DNA of 64,000 bases from Ascarosepion bandense (taxonomy: Eukaryota; Mollusca; Cephalopoda; Sepiida; Sepiidae), in contig JBBBDQ010001123.1 of NCBI GenBank assembly GCA_037127315.1, positions 643,501 to 707,500 of the forward strand, written 5' to 3'. A model generated the notes under the pieces. That model was not told the DNA's origin. It saw nothing but the letters and a program-made list of their open reading frames with translations, and made no database searches. This document shows, piece by piece, positions 1 to 10,725 of this stretch. The translations under genes were made by a program, and so were the position numbers. Every line of letters begins with the position of its first letter. Position 1 is the stretch's first letter.

Positions 1-1040
1 GTCTTAAGTCTCTTTCTGGGGTTATTCTCGGCATTTGTCGCTGACACTGTCGAGCCACCTATTCGTCAAATTGACGCTTTTATCCATTTGGCCAAAGTCC
101 GAAAAATATAGTGTAAATAAAATTTCGCAGGTTTTGTTGGGTAAAGGCTTTTAACGAATTATTGAATCTGGTTTTTATTAAAGAAACGTTTCCTCATCAA
201 AGCGTTTTGAATCAATCGAAAAAAGTAATAAAAGGTAAAATAATCTTAGTGGGTGGTGTAAAATAGACGGAGTTCCAAACTTTTTTCTTGTGTTATGTGT
301 GCGGCTTTGCGTTATCATGGAGAAGATCTTTCCTATTGACTTTCGCGGGGCGCTTTCTACCAAACTTCTACGGACACGTTGCACCCGTTGGGTGTGTAAA
401 TATAGATTTAACGTCTTATTGCATTTTAACAACTCTAAATAAATACACCAATGATCCCGCCATACATTATCATCTTTCTTCCATTGAACACGCTTTTTTG
501 AATCAGTTGTGAAGATTTATCTATGTTACTCCACTGCATTTCAAACAAAAACAAAATATGTAAAAAAAAAAAAAAAAAGTGCCAATGGTTAATTTAATTA
601 TTTAAGTCTTTTTTTTTTCAGATTTAATATTTCATACTTCAGAAAATAAAATACAAAACAAAATAATTTTTTTCGCTAAATATTTCATGCAGGAAATTAA
701 CTGTCTGTAATTCGTGTGGCATTAATGTAACTTTTTCCTCTAAAATTAAATGTCTACATTTTTAAATCTTCGAAAATTTCTGAAATTCATTTAGTCAACA
801 AAAAATGTAAATATTTTCCCCCCATAATTTTGAAACAAAAACAAACGCAATGTTGTTTACAATGTCACACAAAACATCAACTCACGTTTACGCAAAACGA
901 AAGAAAATAGATTTTTTAATGGAATTTTTTAACAATTTTAAACAATTTTTTTATATAATTATTTTGTTATATAACTGAGTTTTAAAGTCAGGCGGCGACT
1001 ACAAGCGCTCGGAAATCGCAACACGCTGCATTAATCATCT
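1..1040. other. AT-rich sequence, no gene seen
   Basis: This stretch is AT-rich with poly-A and poly-T runs (for example near 559-577 and 608-620). Short open frames near 178-512 occur on both strands and show no recognisable motif. I see no repeat family that recurs elsewhere in the window. Confidence 0.5.
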
Positions 1041-1044
1041 AATT

Positions 1045-1100
1045 AAAAAAAAAGGTCCGGGTTGCACGGGCAACGCCGGGCTATGATGCTAGTTCATTTA
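1045..1100 (-). repeat. RTE-like retrotransposon 3' tail fragment
   Basis: Read on the minus strand, the segment runs from an 'actagcatcatagcccggcg' phrase through 'ttgcccgtgcaacccgg' into a T-run. The same phrase occurs on the plus strand at about 52558-52590 in a more complete copy. It is a widespread invertebrate retroposon tail. Only the short tail is present here. Confidence 0.4.
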
Positions 1101-1714
1101 TTGCTCAGATATTCTAAGCCTATATTCTCCAGTTGTTTTAGAAACATAGTAATTCTGTATATAATCAATGACTGATTTTGTCAAGCTTGCAATGGCTGTA
1201 TCAGCTTTTACTGCAACGTTTTGTATTGTTTTCTAATAAGTTTCGAGTAATCATTTCTTAGCTGTTGTGGTCGATATATTTTCAGGATTAACTCCTTTCT
1301 TTCTGCCTGGTTTAATAAAATACAGGCACCTTTTAAAAATGAACATTTTACTCATATTTTGTGGTAACGAGCTTTTCCAGTGCGTCACTTCCATCTATCC
1401 ATCGACCGTCTAGTGCAAAACTGGATCAACACATTATTCCTGAATTTCAAGAATGAAAGAGAACTGTCGTTTCTGAAAGTTGACACGTTCAGCACCGAAT
1501 AATGTTAATGTTTTGTGTCCCTGTTAAACGCGAAACAACATAAAAAAGCTAACGTCTCCCTTATTGATATTTGCTCTTTGTCTTAATTTTCTCCTCTGAC
1601 TCTCGTGACTAATATCCATTTTATATGGAGAATTCTCTTTTTGGCCTGAACATGTTAGTAGGTCTTTGTTTTTAACGATTGACGATCATATATAGACGAA
1701 AAACGTTGTTCCTG

Positions 1715-2023
1715 TTTACATTGTTCGGACTGTTGTCTTCATCTTTATTGCCATGTTTGCGACGTTTCGTCCGTTATACACTTCGGCCTTATTCAGGTGC
1801 TAGGAATTTTGAACCGAACCTTTTATTTCGATCACTGGGATAGATTGTTCTCATTCCATGTGCGATCCTACTTCCGGATGCTATATGTTTATCTCTCTTT
1901 AACTCAACTCTCTAAGTTGTTTGTTCACCACTGCTGTAGTCAGGTATTGAACTCACAACTCTTTAGGGTCAAGTCACTGGAACTAACCAATATATAAATC
2001 TACTGGGGCACATGTCCTTGAGG
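1715..2023 (+). repeat. Family P repeat (probably Penelope-linked), copy 1
   Basis: The block carries a chain of phrases that recur in order at 48760-49075, 53935-54290 and in part at 38395-38630: a 'ctttattgcca' start, 'cttattcaggtgctagga', 'caccactgctgtag', and an end at 'actaaccaa...catgtcctt'. Read on the minus strand it has the 'cacctgaagaaggcc...aacg' character seen around Penelope-like elements. At 38.4-39.3 kb the family lies directly upstream of a PLE reverse-transcriptase tail. The link to PLEs is inference from that adjacency. Confidence 0.55.
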
Positions 2024-2548
2024 ATATAGGCGTTTACTTTAACAGATTCGGCGACGAGTTCCTCACACCAAAACGAGAGAAAGTCCAAATAAATCTTTCG
2101 TTTTTTTAGTTATTGTTATGGTGAAACACACCTATTCCTCAGATAATCGACTCTCCCTCCTATATTAAGAGTTAACAGGGAGTTCTTTAGACTTCTATTA
2201 GGGTTCAGTAGAACTACTAAGGCAGTTGATGTTAGTCGGCAGTTAGCCAAATACTAAGGAGTCAACTTTCAGTGGAAGATTACCAAGTTCCTAACAGTTT
2301 GGGTGCTTTAAGTTGATTAACAACCGACATAGCACGATTATAACCTTCAGTGCGAAAAACTACTCCACAGCAGTTATTAAGTTAAAGAATGTTCACTTAC
2401 AGGAGATGGCTCTGTGTTGTCATTTAGACTAGGTTAAATTTGTCATTCGTGTATATGGATGGTCAGCCTGTGTTCAACGTTTAACATGTGTAGTAGCAAG
2501 TTAAATGAGAAGTGCTCCGCTTAACAATAGTAAGATATATATATCGTG
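2024..2548. other. Unassigned sequence
   Basis: About 525 bp of moderate AT content with no open frame, no recurrence elsewhere in the window and no obvious terminal repeats. It may hold the 5' part of the transposon whose coding relic starts at about 2549. Confidence 0.3.
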
Positions 2549-3495
2549 AGCAGGCAGATATGATTTTTACATACGGCCGCGCGTATCGTAAAGAACGCGA
2601 GGCTGCAAGGCTGTACTAGGCCGAAGGCAGATTCATCCTAACTTTGTTGTTTATAATAGTGCTGTTGCGACAGGATCCGTGGCACCACAAACTATAGATC
2701 GGGTTCGACCGAAATCCGCCCGTACGCCTGACTACGAGGAACACATTTTACAGGCTGTCAAAGACGATCCAGGTATCAGCACAGGTCAAGTGGCCCTAGG
2801 ATGTCGAACATCTCATAGTACCGCATGAAGGGTACTTCAAGAGCGGCTCTTGCATTCGTATCATTTGCAACGAGTGCAGAGTCTCTCACCCTTACCACGG
2901 GAGAACTTTCAACCGATGGTTTATTGCACAAACTACTGATCCGTTATTTGTCTCTTCAGTCTTGTTCACAGATGAAGCAACATTTGGAAAAGATTAAATA
3001 AAAAATTTACACAGCCAACATTTGTGGGCGGATCGGAATCCCCATAGTACAATACAAGCTATACACTAAAATCAGTTTACGATTAATGTGTGGGCTGAAA
3101 CTGTAAGAGACTGGTAGGTTCATATATTCCCCCAGACATTTACAAGAACTGTCTACAGTGACCTTATTTCGAATACGCTTACAGACCTGCTAGAAGATGC
3201 AGCCCTGCTAATACGAAGACACGTGTGGTTCAGGCATGGTGTGGCTTCAGCATATTTTAGTCACATTGTTCTCTATGCACTGGCTGATATCTACTATGAA
3301 AGATTGATAAGTAAAGAAAGACCGGCTCCATGGCTTGCATATTCCCCCGAACTCAATCCTTTGGATTTTTATCCGTGGAGCCACCTAAATCGATTGGTTT
3401 ATGCAGCAGACATTAATACTGTAGAGACGCTTCATCGACATGTCATGGAAGCCTGCGAAAACCGTGTGGGTGTATGCAGGCATGCTCAGAGGTAA
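2549..3495 (+). pseudogene. DUF4817-type Tc1/mariner-superfamily transposase relic
   Basis: Conceptual translation shows, in order, a DUF4817-like start ('DMIFTYGRAYRKEREAARLY'), a helix-turn-helix region ('RTPDYEEHILQAVKDDPGIS'), an 'LFTDEATF'-like stretch holding a catalytic aspartate, and the DDE end ('SPELNPLDFYPWSHL' in the longest open part, 3223-3495). This order matches the DUF4817 + HTH + DDE_3 proteins common as mobile elements in arthropods and other invertebrates. Stops and frameshifts break it in at least four places, for example near 2614 and 2825. It is certainly inactive. Terminal repeats were not found. The family call rests on motif order read by eye. Confidence 0.7.
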
Positions 3496-3635
3496 GCACA
3501 GGATATTTTGAATAATTTTTGTGAGATTCTCTGTTGAGTTACAACGATGGCTTTTTGGACATATGTTTATATGAATATTTGGGAAGGGGGTCATGAGGAA
3601 CCCGCCCCAAAAATTTGTAAAAGTATTTTTAGAAG

Positions 3636-3637
3636 CC

Positions 3638-3677
<40 letters not shown>

Positions 3678-3679
3678 AT
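3636..3679. repeat. (TA)n-(TG)n microsatellite
   Basis: A run of TA dinucleotides passes directly into TG dinucleotides. The compound TA/TG form recurs, much longer, at 50559-50803. Confidence 0.9.
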
Positions 3680-3835
3680 AAATTTAGAAATGCGATTGAT
3701 TGATCATTTCTATATTAGCTCTGTACATAAATGTATTTACACCGAGCCCTCTGGCTGGATCAGTTTTAATATTTAATTTTTCAATAATTTATATTAATAG
3801 AATCTTCTTTGAGAATTCACCAGTAAGCCTCTCCT

Positions 3836-3980
3836 TTTTGTATATATATATACACTATTAAATATAAGAGACAATGAATGTCTATTATGTTTAATCATGA
3901 GCCGTTCTAAACATCGTATTTTGGCTTTAATTTTTGGTGAAAATAAAGACAAAAATTGTCCAATTTATTTCAGGAGTTGC
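3836..3980 (+). repeat. Penelope-like 3'-end fragment, copy 1
   Basis: The phrase chain 'ttaaatataagagacaatga', 'gagccgttctaaacatcgta' and 'ttttggctttaattt' recurs at 31943-32045 in the same orientation and at 32580-32680 inverted. At 31.8-32.2 kb the minus strand of this repeat reads into a GIY-YIG-endonuclease-like tail typical of PLEs, so this copy would be a PLE end fragment on the minus sense. It begins just after a short (TA)n run. Confidence 0.5.
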
Positions 3981-4247
3981 AAAAATTACAAACTGCTTCT
4001 TCAAAACCTAAATTTAATTCAAAATATTAAAAAAAAATAAGGTTGGTACAGAAAGGAAATAAGGTTAGGTGAAGGGTAGAGGTATATACAATTAAACATT
4101 CAGGCAACAGATACCGGAAATGCCACCAAAATGAAAAACACATCCACCAAATCACACGCAGACATAAAAATATGAAAGGAAAAATAATATGCAAGAACAA
4201 AAGAATAGATATAACCATGCACAAATGAAACACACATAACTATAAGA

Positions 4248-4248
4248 T

Positions 4249-4290
<42 letters not shown>
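4248..4290. repeat. (TA)n microsatellite
   Basis: About 40 bp of uninterrupted TA dinucleotide. Overlapping short frames encoding Tyr-Ile runs are artefacts of the repeat. Confidence 0.9.
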
Positions 4291-4291
<1 letters not shown>

Positions 4292-4919
4292 GCAAATCTA
4301 AATGTAACCAAACTAAAGAAGAAATACAAATAAAATTGTAAAAAGAAAGAAAAAGGGTTGATAGAATCACGGTCACGAATAATTAGCAATCACAAAATTT
4401 TAAAAGTTAAAAATAATTAAAGATTCAGAAGTAAAAATTTCACAAAATAAAAAAAGATTCACAAAAATAATCATACTGACAAAAAATATTAAACAAGACA
4501 AAAAGGAAAAACAATAAAGAAAGACATGAAAGAAAAATAAGCAATAAAGTAAAAATACTGTCACAAGTGATTAACTATCATAAAAAAAAAGGTTTAAATA
4601 TCCCGAAGAAATGCGATGCCTAAGATTTAAAATATTTTTTTTTTTTTGATGAAAGATCGTTCATGAAGTTTTTACTTTACTTTTAATTTCAAGGTAATAA
4701 ATTAAACTTAATATTTCCAATAAGTAAAATAGTTTGTTGTCTCTAAAAAGTAATTTAAATTGACTGGAAGGAGTTGTTTTTTAAATCGATGATTTTAGGC
4801 ATTTTTACCTATCTTTCAGAACACTTTAATTCTCTTCATTAAGAAAAAAACTTTCAAAGATAAAGTATACTTTTCTGCATCTTTGAGGAATGATTTTAAA
4901 TAAAGTTTCATTAATAGTC
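4291..4919. other. A-rich sequence, no gene seen
   Basis: The plus strand is strongly A-rich, with many short A runs. No recurrent repeat or convincing frame was seen. Confidence 0.5.
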
Positions 4920-5035
4920 TTTAACATAACTCTTTAAGTTATTTGTTCTGTAAAATAAATCATGGTATTGAACTCTTTGGTCAAGTCATTAAAACTAACC
5001 AACGCTTATGTCCACTGGGCCATGTGTCCTTGAGG
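4920..5035 (+). repeat. Family P repeat, 3' fragment
   Basis: Only the end of family P is present: 'aactctttaagttatttgtt', then 'ttgaactc', 'caagtcatt', 'aactaaccaa' and 'catgtgtccttgagg'. It aligns with the last third of the copies at 1715-2023 and 48760-49075. Confidence 0.5.
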
Positions 5036-5295
5036 ACAACAGGAAGGAAATTTCTGGGACTTACAAACCTAATGTTTCAGTAAAATGGCTACTGAGTTAC
5101 CAGAGTTCATATAGCAATCATTTTTTTATGTTAATGATTTTCTCTAGCACTCCTTATTACTGGTTACCATGTTGTATTTCTGTGCTAGGTCGGCTTAGAT
5201 TTTAGTAACCGAGCATATGCGCTAATTTCTTAAGTTTATGTGGTTTCCAGTGGCGTCCTCTATCTGTTAGTTACTGCGTGCTATATATATAGAAA

Positions 5296-5785
5296 TTCTT
5301 GCAAATTATTAAGTACATCTACCAAGCCCTTGAGAAGTCCGGCAAGGCTCGTGCTGTTGCCTTGGACATATCAAAGTCACTGTGTTGGGCCAGGATGTTT
5401 TTGCCTTCTGAATCCATCTTACATATATACAAATCAACCATCCGTCTGTACATGGAATACTGCTGTTATACATGGTCAGGCGCACTCGCTGTTCATCTCA
5501 GTGTTCTTGATAGGCTCCAAAGGAGAATTAGTAATGTGATAGGTACCGACTTAGCTGCTCGACTCCAGCCACTTTCTCACCGACGGGATAGAGCCTGTAT
5601 ATCTTTTCCTTTCTCTCTACCTTTGCAACTGTCATCACACCTGTATTCCTATCCTTTTCTTGCTCCTTTCTAACTGGTTCGTCTTTCTCTTTACTCTCCT
5701 CCTATCTGATCTTTTTACTCTTATGGAGCACATCAGTGGCATTACCGCCTTGCTTTGGGTGAAACGATTCAAAAATCCCAAAACC
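5296..5785 (+). pseudogene. Jockey/CR1-like LINE relic with internal deletions
   Basis: The frame at 5299-5673 begins with 'SGKARAVALDISK', the start of a reverse-transcriptase domain (block with the first catalytic aspartate). It jumps directly to the C-terminal post-RT part ('SESILHIYKSTIR', 'LSVLDRLQRRI', 'RLQPLSHRRD'), then into the LINE 3' UTR and the terminal motif 'ggcattaccgccttgctttg'. Compared with the copy at 36.8-38.0 kb, the central RT (including the YADD motif) and the end of the C-terminal domain are missing. It is a dead, doubly deleted copy. No A-tail is obvious after about 5785. Confidence 0.7.
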
Positions 5786-6363
5786 CACGGGTGAAATTAA
5801 AGTTGACTTTTGATTTTTAAAATCTCCTGCTTTTACAACTTTTATGAAAAAAACGGTATAGCAGTTAAAAGAAAAATGTTTTCGCTACGCACTAATCTTT
5901 TTCTTTCTTTGTTAGTTTTTCAGACACGTCGTATAAAAAATAATATTAAGAATCAAGAGACGAAATCAAGCCATAAATCAAACTGGGAAGTATTAAAGGA
6001 ATCAAATTTTGACTGTTTTCTCTTACTTGGCTATTTTTCTCTAGCGTTACTGTTTACTAAATTTTATTATAATCTCGCTTTATACAGGGTGCGGCAGAAG
6101 TACCTCCGACAAATACCATTTATATAATGGTAAGATATTAGTGGCCATGGTGTTTTCATCTAGCTTGTTTTACCATTATGTTGGAGGCTTTTCTGGGAGG
6201 TACGTATGTGACATGCCTGGCGCATTCTGCATAAATGCAATGATTATTGTTAAAATTGAAATAACATAAATTGTTTTATCGTCTACATTTGCTGATAATT
6301 GAATTAATGGGTAGAAGTATATTTACATTTACATTTTGATAGAGTTTATGGGAAATGTGGTGG
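5786..6363. other. Unassigned sequence with a possible transposon end
   Basis: Mostly AT-rich. At about 6085-6205 there is an imperfect inverted pair, 'gcagaagtacctcc' and 'gggaggtacgta', about 110 bp apart. It could be a small relic of a mariner-type end. The open frame at 5810-6127 runs through it and looks like chance. Confidence 0.3.
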
Positions 6364-6745
6364 AGTAATGGAAGCAGCGGAAATGTGGTTCTACAGAAGG
6401 ATGCTGCGGATATCGTGGACTGAGCACACAAGCAAGATGAGATGTTGGAAAGAATGGCAACAAAAAGGAAATTAATACTGAGCATCAGGAAGAGACAACT
6501 GAAATTCCTGGAACACGCAATGAGGAAGGAGGGCTTGGAGAACCTGATACTGACTGGCCAGATAGAAGGAAAGAGAGACAGAGGAAGGCGGCGGATAACA
6601 TATTTGCAGGGTCTGATCAGGTGGATGACGGAACGGGGGTTGCCAGGAGTAACAGGAGCAAACATACTAAGAGCCACAAGTGATAGGGAGACGTGGAGAA
6701 CCATGATCGCCTACGTCCTGAAGGGACAGGGCACATAGAAGAAGA
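6364..6745 (+). pseudogene. RTE-clade LINE, C-terminal end of the polyprotein
   Basis: Translation gives 'MEAAEMWFYRRMLRISW' and then, after a frameshift near 6440, 'KRKLILSIRKRQLKFLEHAM' through 'GKRDRGRRRITYLQGL' and 'GQGT'. This is the conserved post-RT tail of RTE-type endonuclease/reverse-transcriptase proteins. RT and endonuclease domains are absent, as in a 5'-truncated insertion. The same tail occurs at 7045-7566 and on the minus strand at 60301-60890. Confidence 0.75.
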
Positions 6746-7044
6746 ATGGATAGTAGCTTAGATTGACGAAACGGAGAGCAGAGTTCGAATTTTGAGTTCG
6801 TTAGATTTACTTACGTGAAAATATCTTGAGAAATCATCCATGTATAAATAGCAGGATATACTGTGTGGCAAACGGTCTAGGAAAAGGAAAATTCTGAATT
6901 CAAAACCTCCTAAAATAGTCTCACTAAGCCTCAATTGGCCAAAAGTAGTGAGTAAGACTACGCACTTAAAGTGTTTCCTCCAGCATATGTGAAAATGCCC
7001 TTGATTTGGATCGCATGATACAAATTACGAACTGAATATGTCCA

Positions 7045-7566
7045 AATAAAACAAGTACAGAAATTTTTTAACAGACGATGGAAAATAGACCTCTGAAGGC
7101 GCATCGAAATAGTGAAACATGCCTTTCAAAAGCTAAACAATGTATTAAGAAATAGGAACATTTCGACTGAAACAGAGGAAATAAAAAGTCATTAATTACC
7201 ATGTAATATCGAGGTGAATGTTGGACAATTTCATCACGTGGGGTACAGGAAATGTGGCCTTACAGAAGGCGAATACCGTAAATAGAACAAGGTGAACATT
7301 TCGGAATATTTAAGGAAAACTGAAACAAAAGCGATACTTATACTTAAAATGAGAATTTTGCGGATGCATAATGAGGAAAGGGAGTTTGGAGAATTTGATA
7401 CTCACATGACATAATGAAGGCAAATGGTACACAGGCAAATATCAAGTTACCTCCCTAAATAGATTTAATAAATGGATGTCAGAACAGGGATTAGGAAGGA
7501 ACGAAAAAAAAAATTACAAAGGATAGGAAGTTGTAGAGAGCCATAAATGCCCACGGCACGTAAAAT
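7045..7566 (+). pseudogene. RTE-clade LINE, older decayed C-terminal copy
   Basis: In broken frames the segment shows 'IEIVKHAFQKLNNVLRNRNI', 'ECWTISS', 'EMWPYRRRIP' and nucleotide traces of the 'rflgHimRkegLenLiltG' tail, ending 'agccataaatgcccacggca'. Stops and indels are dense, so it is much older than the copy at 6364-6745. The two lie in tandem on the same strand about 300 bp apart. Confidence 0.65.
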
Positions 7567-7674
7567 ATTTTTGTCGACGATTTAAGACATTTATTATATG
7601 GAATATTAGTATACAGAGATTTAATATCTAAAACTTAATTATATCTACACATTGATGCCATTATCAGTATATGT

Positions 7675-7678
<4 letters not shown>

Positions 7679-7714
<36 letters not shown>

Positions 7715-7855
7715 ACTAATAATAATTTATATATATTTGTTCCTCAACGTCTGATGTGACTATGAGTTTTCATGCACATGCCAATCATCAGTCAAATTGA
7801 AAACTTACCATTGCAAAATTTAATTATTTATAACGTACTATTGAGTTACTGCGTG

Positions 7856-7886
<31 letters not shown>
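7679..7886. repeat. Two (TA)n microsatellites
   Basis: TA runs occupy about 7679-7710 and 7858-7886. The second follows 'gttactgcgtgc', a phrase also seen just before a short TA run at about 5270-5290, so both may mark the same eroded repeat. Confidence 0.8.
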
Positions 7887-7889
<3 letters not shown>

Positions 7890-7892
<3 letters not shown>

Positions 7893-8948
7893 AAGATTTT
7901 AGATTATTACAATGGGTGATACATATTTCACCACGTCTTGATGTTATTATCGCGGCTCGTCAGACCCAAATGGTACAACACTTAGTCCTCAAAATATCCC
8001 CCACCCCCCAAAACATTTCTTTTCTTATATTTAATTTTACATAGACGCATTACAATTATTTATATATATATATAATTTTTTTAAAATTCTGTTTGGACCC
8101 CCACTTTTACAATATTTGCTTTTTTCCGCTCCTCCCATTTTATTCCAATTGTAGAATTTAAATAATTTTATCTCTACAATAATAAGACGATATTATTTAA
8201 AACGGAATTTTTTTTTAATATTTTGGCAGAACTGAATATAACCTCATGTAATCTTTTCTTTCTATTTCACTTTTTTCTTTCCCCTTTCCTATTTTATGTA
8301 TATGTCCCTTTTCTTCCGCTCTCCTTTAGACCTGACGATTGCGTTTAACATGAAACAGACTGTTGCCTCTGAGTGTTGACTTCAATGCCCACTTTCATAT
8401 TTACGTATGCTCTATCCCTTATATTGAGCACATTAACCTATAAATGTAGCATATCTGAAAACTATATATATATATGAATATTAATTTAATAAAATAAGAC
8501 CCACACAATACTAAATTGTTGTTCTTACAATATAACTAAAAATACTACAATTATTTAATCCTAATTCTGACTTAAACTGTCTACCCCTTTCATTCATAGA
8601 TTGTAGATAAATAAAATCTATTGTTCAATCATAAAAAAAATAAAATCCAACCTCCTGATAAAAATTGTTGTCAACACATTTTAAAAAATCTAAGGTCTCA
8701 CTATGTATTTTACCCAGACAAAATTAAAATGCGACATCTCTAGATCTAAACCATCCTGCCTCCTTTCCTAACCCAAATGTTTATCTCTATAGTTACATAA
8801 TTCTTAATGCTGATTGACTAGTGTTGACACACCTAAATACATTTCCTCCTACCACTACTCCCAAATTTTCTAAATAACCATGAATTCACCTGAAGAGGAA
8901 CAGTTCTGTTCCGAAACATGAAAATTTTTGTGTAGTAATACTATGCTT
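7890..8948. other. AT-rich sequence with a possible PLE-like motif
   Basis: No gene was recognised. Near 8885-8925, 'cacctgaagaggaacagttc' followed by 'gttccgaaacatg' resembles the linker found at the 5' side of Penelope-like elements. Nothing else supports an element here. Confidence 0.35.
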
Positions 8949-9132
8949 ATTACTCGACCTAGGTTTCTACCATGTGTCTTCAGGCGATTTGCAATAACTG
9001 ACTTTGTTTACCGTTTTTTAAGAACGCTCACGTAACGGTTGTTTTTTTGTTTTTTTTAACTTTCACGATAAAATCAGTTCTTGCAAATCACCTGAATACA
9101 CCACATGTTAGAAACCTAGGTCGCGTAATAAC
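8949..9132. repeat. Inverted repeat (fold-back), about 57-bp arms
   Basis: The left arm (about 8949-9005, 'acctaggtttctaccatgtg') pairs with the right arm (about 9070-9132, 'ccacatgttagaaacctagg') around a T-rich loop of about 65 bp. This resembles a small non-autonomous element or the junction of two inverted repeat copies. Confidence 0.65.
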
Positions 9133-9189
9133 CCGTTTACAAATGAAGAATATATATAATTTCAATTTATTTGTTTAAATGTCATTTAT

Positions 9190-9400
9190 AGTAGATACTC
9201 ATATTTGAGTAAATGATCTGTTTTTATTATTAAACAGTATATTTATTCATTTACATTTACCGGCCTGAATATTCAAGAAATCTTGTTACAAAAATATACG
9301 TCATCCAACAGGATTCGAACCTGCATCCCTTAATGGAAACTGTCATTTTATCTGGCGTGACCTAGACCGCCCGGCCACGTAGGACCACTTGATCAAACAA
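9190..9400 (-). repeat. SINE with a tRNA-Leu-like head (copy 1)
   Basis: On the minus strand the head shows an A-box-like 'tggccgggcggtctagg', a long variable-arm-like insert, and a B box 'ggttcgaatcc'. The extra arm and the 'GGTCTAGGTCACGCCAGA' context suggest derivation from tRNA-Leu (inference). The tail ends with 'cggcctgaatattca' and an 'aaacagtatatttatt' block shared with copies at 50812-51010, 51140-51265 and 51390-51515. A functional tRNA gene is unlikely because the stems are degraded. Confidence 0.7.
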
Positions 9401-9419
9401 ACTCCGAATTGTTCTTCTG

Positions 9420-10190
9420 AACACATATCTTACTCGATTCTCAAAATATTCATATCCTAACGTAAACATTTTTTTAATTTTTGGAAATGGACTAAATCCG
9501 ACGTATTTTTAACTTACTTATATATGAGTATCTATTAAAAATAATTTTTCAACAAATATGTATATTGTTAATAAGTTTCTTGGTCATAATGAAATTAGAC
9601 CCGTACAAAGATGTATTAAAAAGTGTCCAATACATATATATTGTAGAGATTTTGAATATTTAACTATAAATGGATAATGAGAGGGTATTGAAAATTTCTC
9701 GGATTGAGCTACTTCATATAATCTGACCAAGTATTTGATTTTTTTTTTTTGTTGTTTTTTGTTTGTTTTTTTTTTTTTTGTTTTTGAAGATCTTAGTCAG
9801 GATGAGAATTTTTCATCACTCTCGAAGAAACATTTACCTTTAATCAATATAGGAAAATATTTTGAGCGTTTCCCGACTCCCAAATAACCTTATTTGTGTT
9901 ATTCCTGACTCATTTTCGAGGGTCAAGATTTGTCGTTTACTGTGACTGACAGAGAAGACTTACGAAGAACTTTGTCCACTTGATCGTTGACATTAAACCT
10001 CACAGAGTTTTCTATTATATAACTCTTTGTAGATACTCACGTATATGCTGAGAACCTACCTTAAATCGCGTAACTCTTTCAAAGATTAAAATCGTATGTT
10101 TGTAAAGACTGCATGATTGCTAGTCGCAGCAAAAACCTCATAAATGTTTTTGCAGATTAGAGAACGTTCAATATATTTTCCATAGACCGT
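9420..10190. other. AT-rich sequence, no gene seen
   Basis: Contains T-rich tracts near 9738-9785. A weak echo of the SINE tail ('gagtatctattaaaaataa') lies near 9525, inverted relative to 9190. No frame or motif was recognised. Confidence 0.45.
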
Positions 10191-10194
10191 ATAT

Positions 10195-10350
10195 ACTCGC
10201 GTATCGTGCAACTTTTGAAGTTCTAATTTTGAAGCTAATTTTTAAGGAGTCGCATCATACGCGTGATATAAAATTAGCATAATTTTATATCTCGTGTATG
10301 ATGCGACCCCCTTAAAAATTAGCTTCAAAAGTCGTATAATACGTGAGTGT
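10195..10350. repeat. Short palindromic element (about 155 bp)
   Basis: The two halves are near-perfect inverted copies. 'actcgcgtatcgtgcaactt' pairs with 'gtcgtataatacgtgagt'; 'ctaatttttaaggagtcgca' pairs with 'tgcgacccccttaaaaatta'; the centre is 'ataaaattagcataatttta'. The form fits a fold-back MITE. No target duplication was resolved. Confidence 0.7.
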
Positions 10351-10384
10351 AAACGATAATCTATATTGCTATTGTTTATTTAGC

Positions 10385-10425
10385 GGCATATCAACTCCTT
10401 ATGGGTCATTTAATGCCGAAATTTA
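10385..10425 (-). repeat. I-like LINE 3'-end motif fragment
   Basis: 'cggcatatcaactcc' followed by 'gggtcatttaatgccg' matches the motif at 22000-22045. That motif resembles the terminal sequence of RNase H-bearing LINEs such as the one at 23005-23990. Only the motif is left. Confidence 0.35.
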
Positions 10426-10725
10426 ATTTTCTTGGGAGTATTTGTAATTTCTTTTACAAAAATGTATTACTATCTTTGTTTTTTTTTGTTTTGTTTTTTG
10501 TTGGTATTTTACTATGAAAAATAGTTTTTTTTTATCCCACCACTTAAAAGATGGTTCAGCGCTCTTCAAAACCTTTTGATCAGAGGCCTTACTGTCTCAG
10601 GATACTAAATAATAATCACTTTTCGCCATTTTATATAAAAGGTTTAATTAAAATGTTGGGTAGCCGAAAATGTATATAGAACAAATTTTGTTAAATTCAA
10701 CCGACATAGCCTGTCTGTTTTATTT

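Noticed and set aside
6085..6205. A mariner terminal-repeat pair
   Set aside because: Only about 10 matching bases at each end and no transposase or TA duplication; too weak.
9300..9400. Possible functional tRNA-Leu gene on the minus strand
   Set aside because: Acceptor and anticodon stems do not pair well and the sequence continues into a repeated SINE tail.
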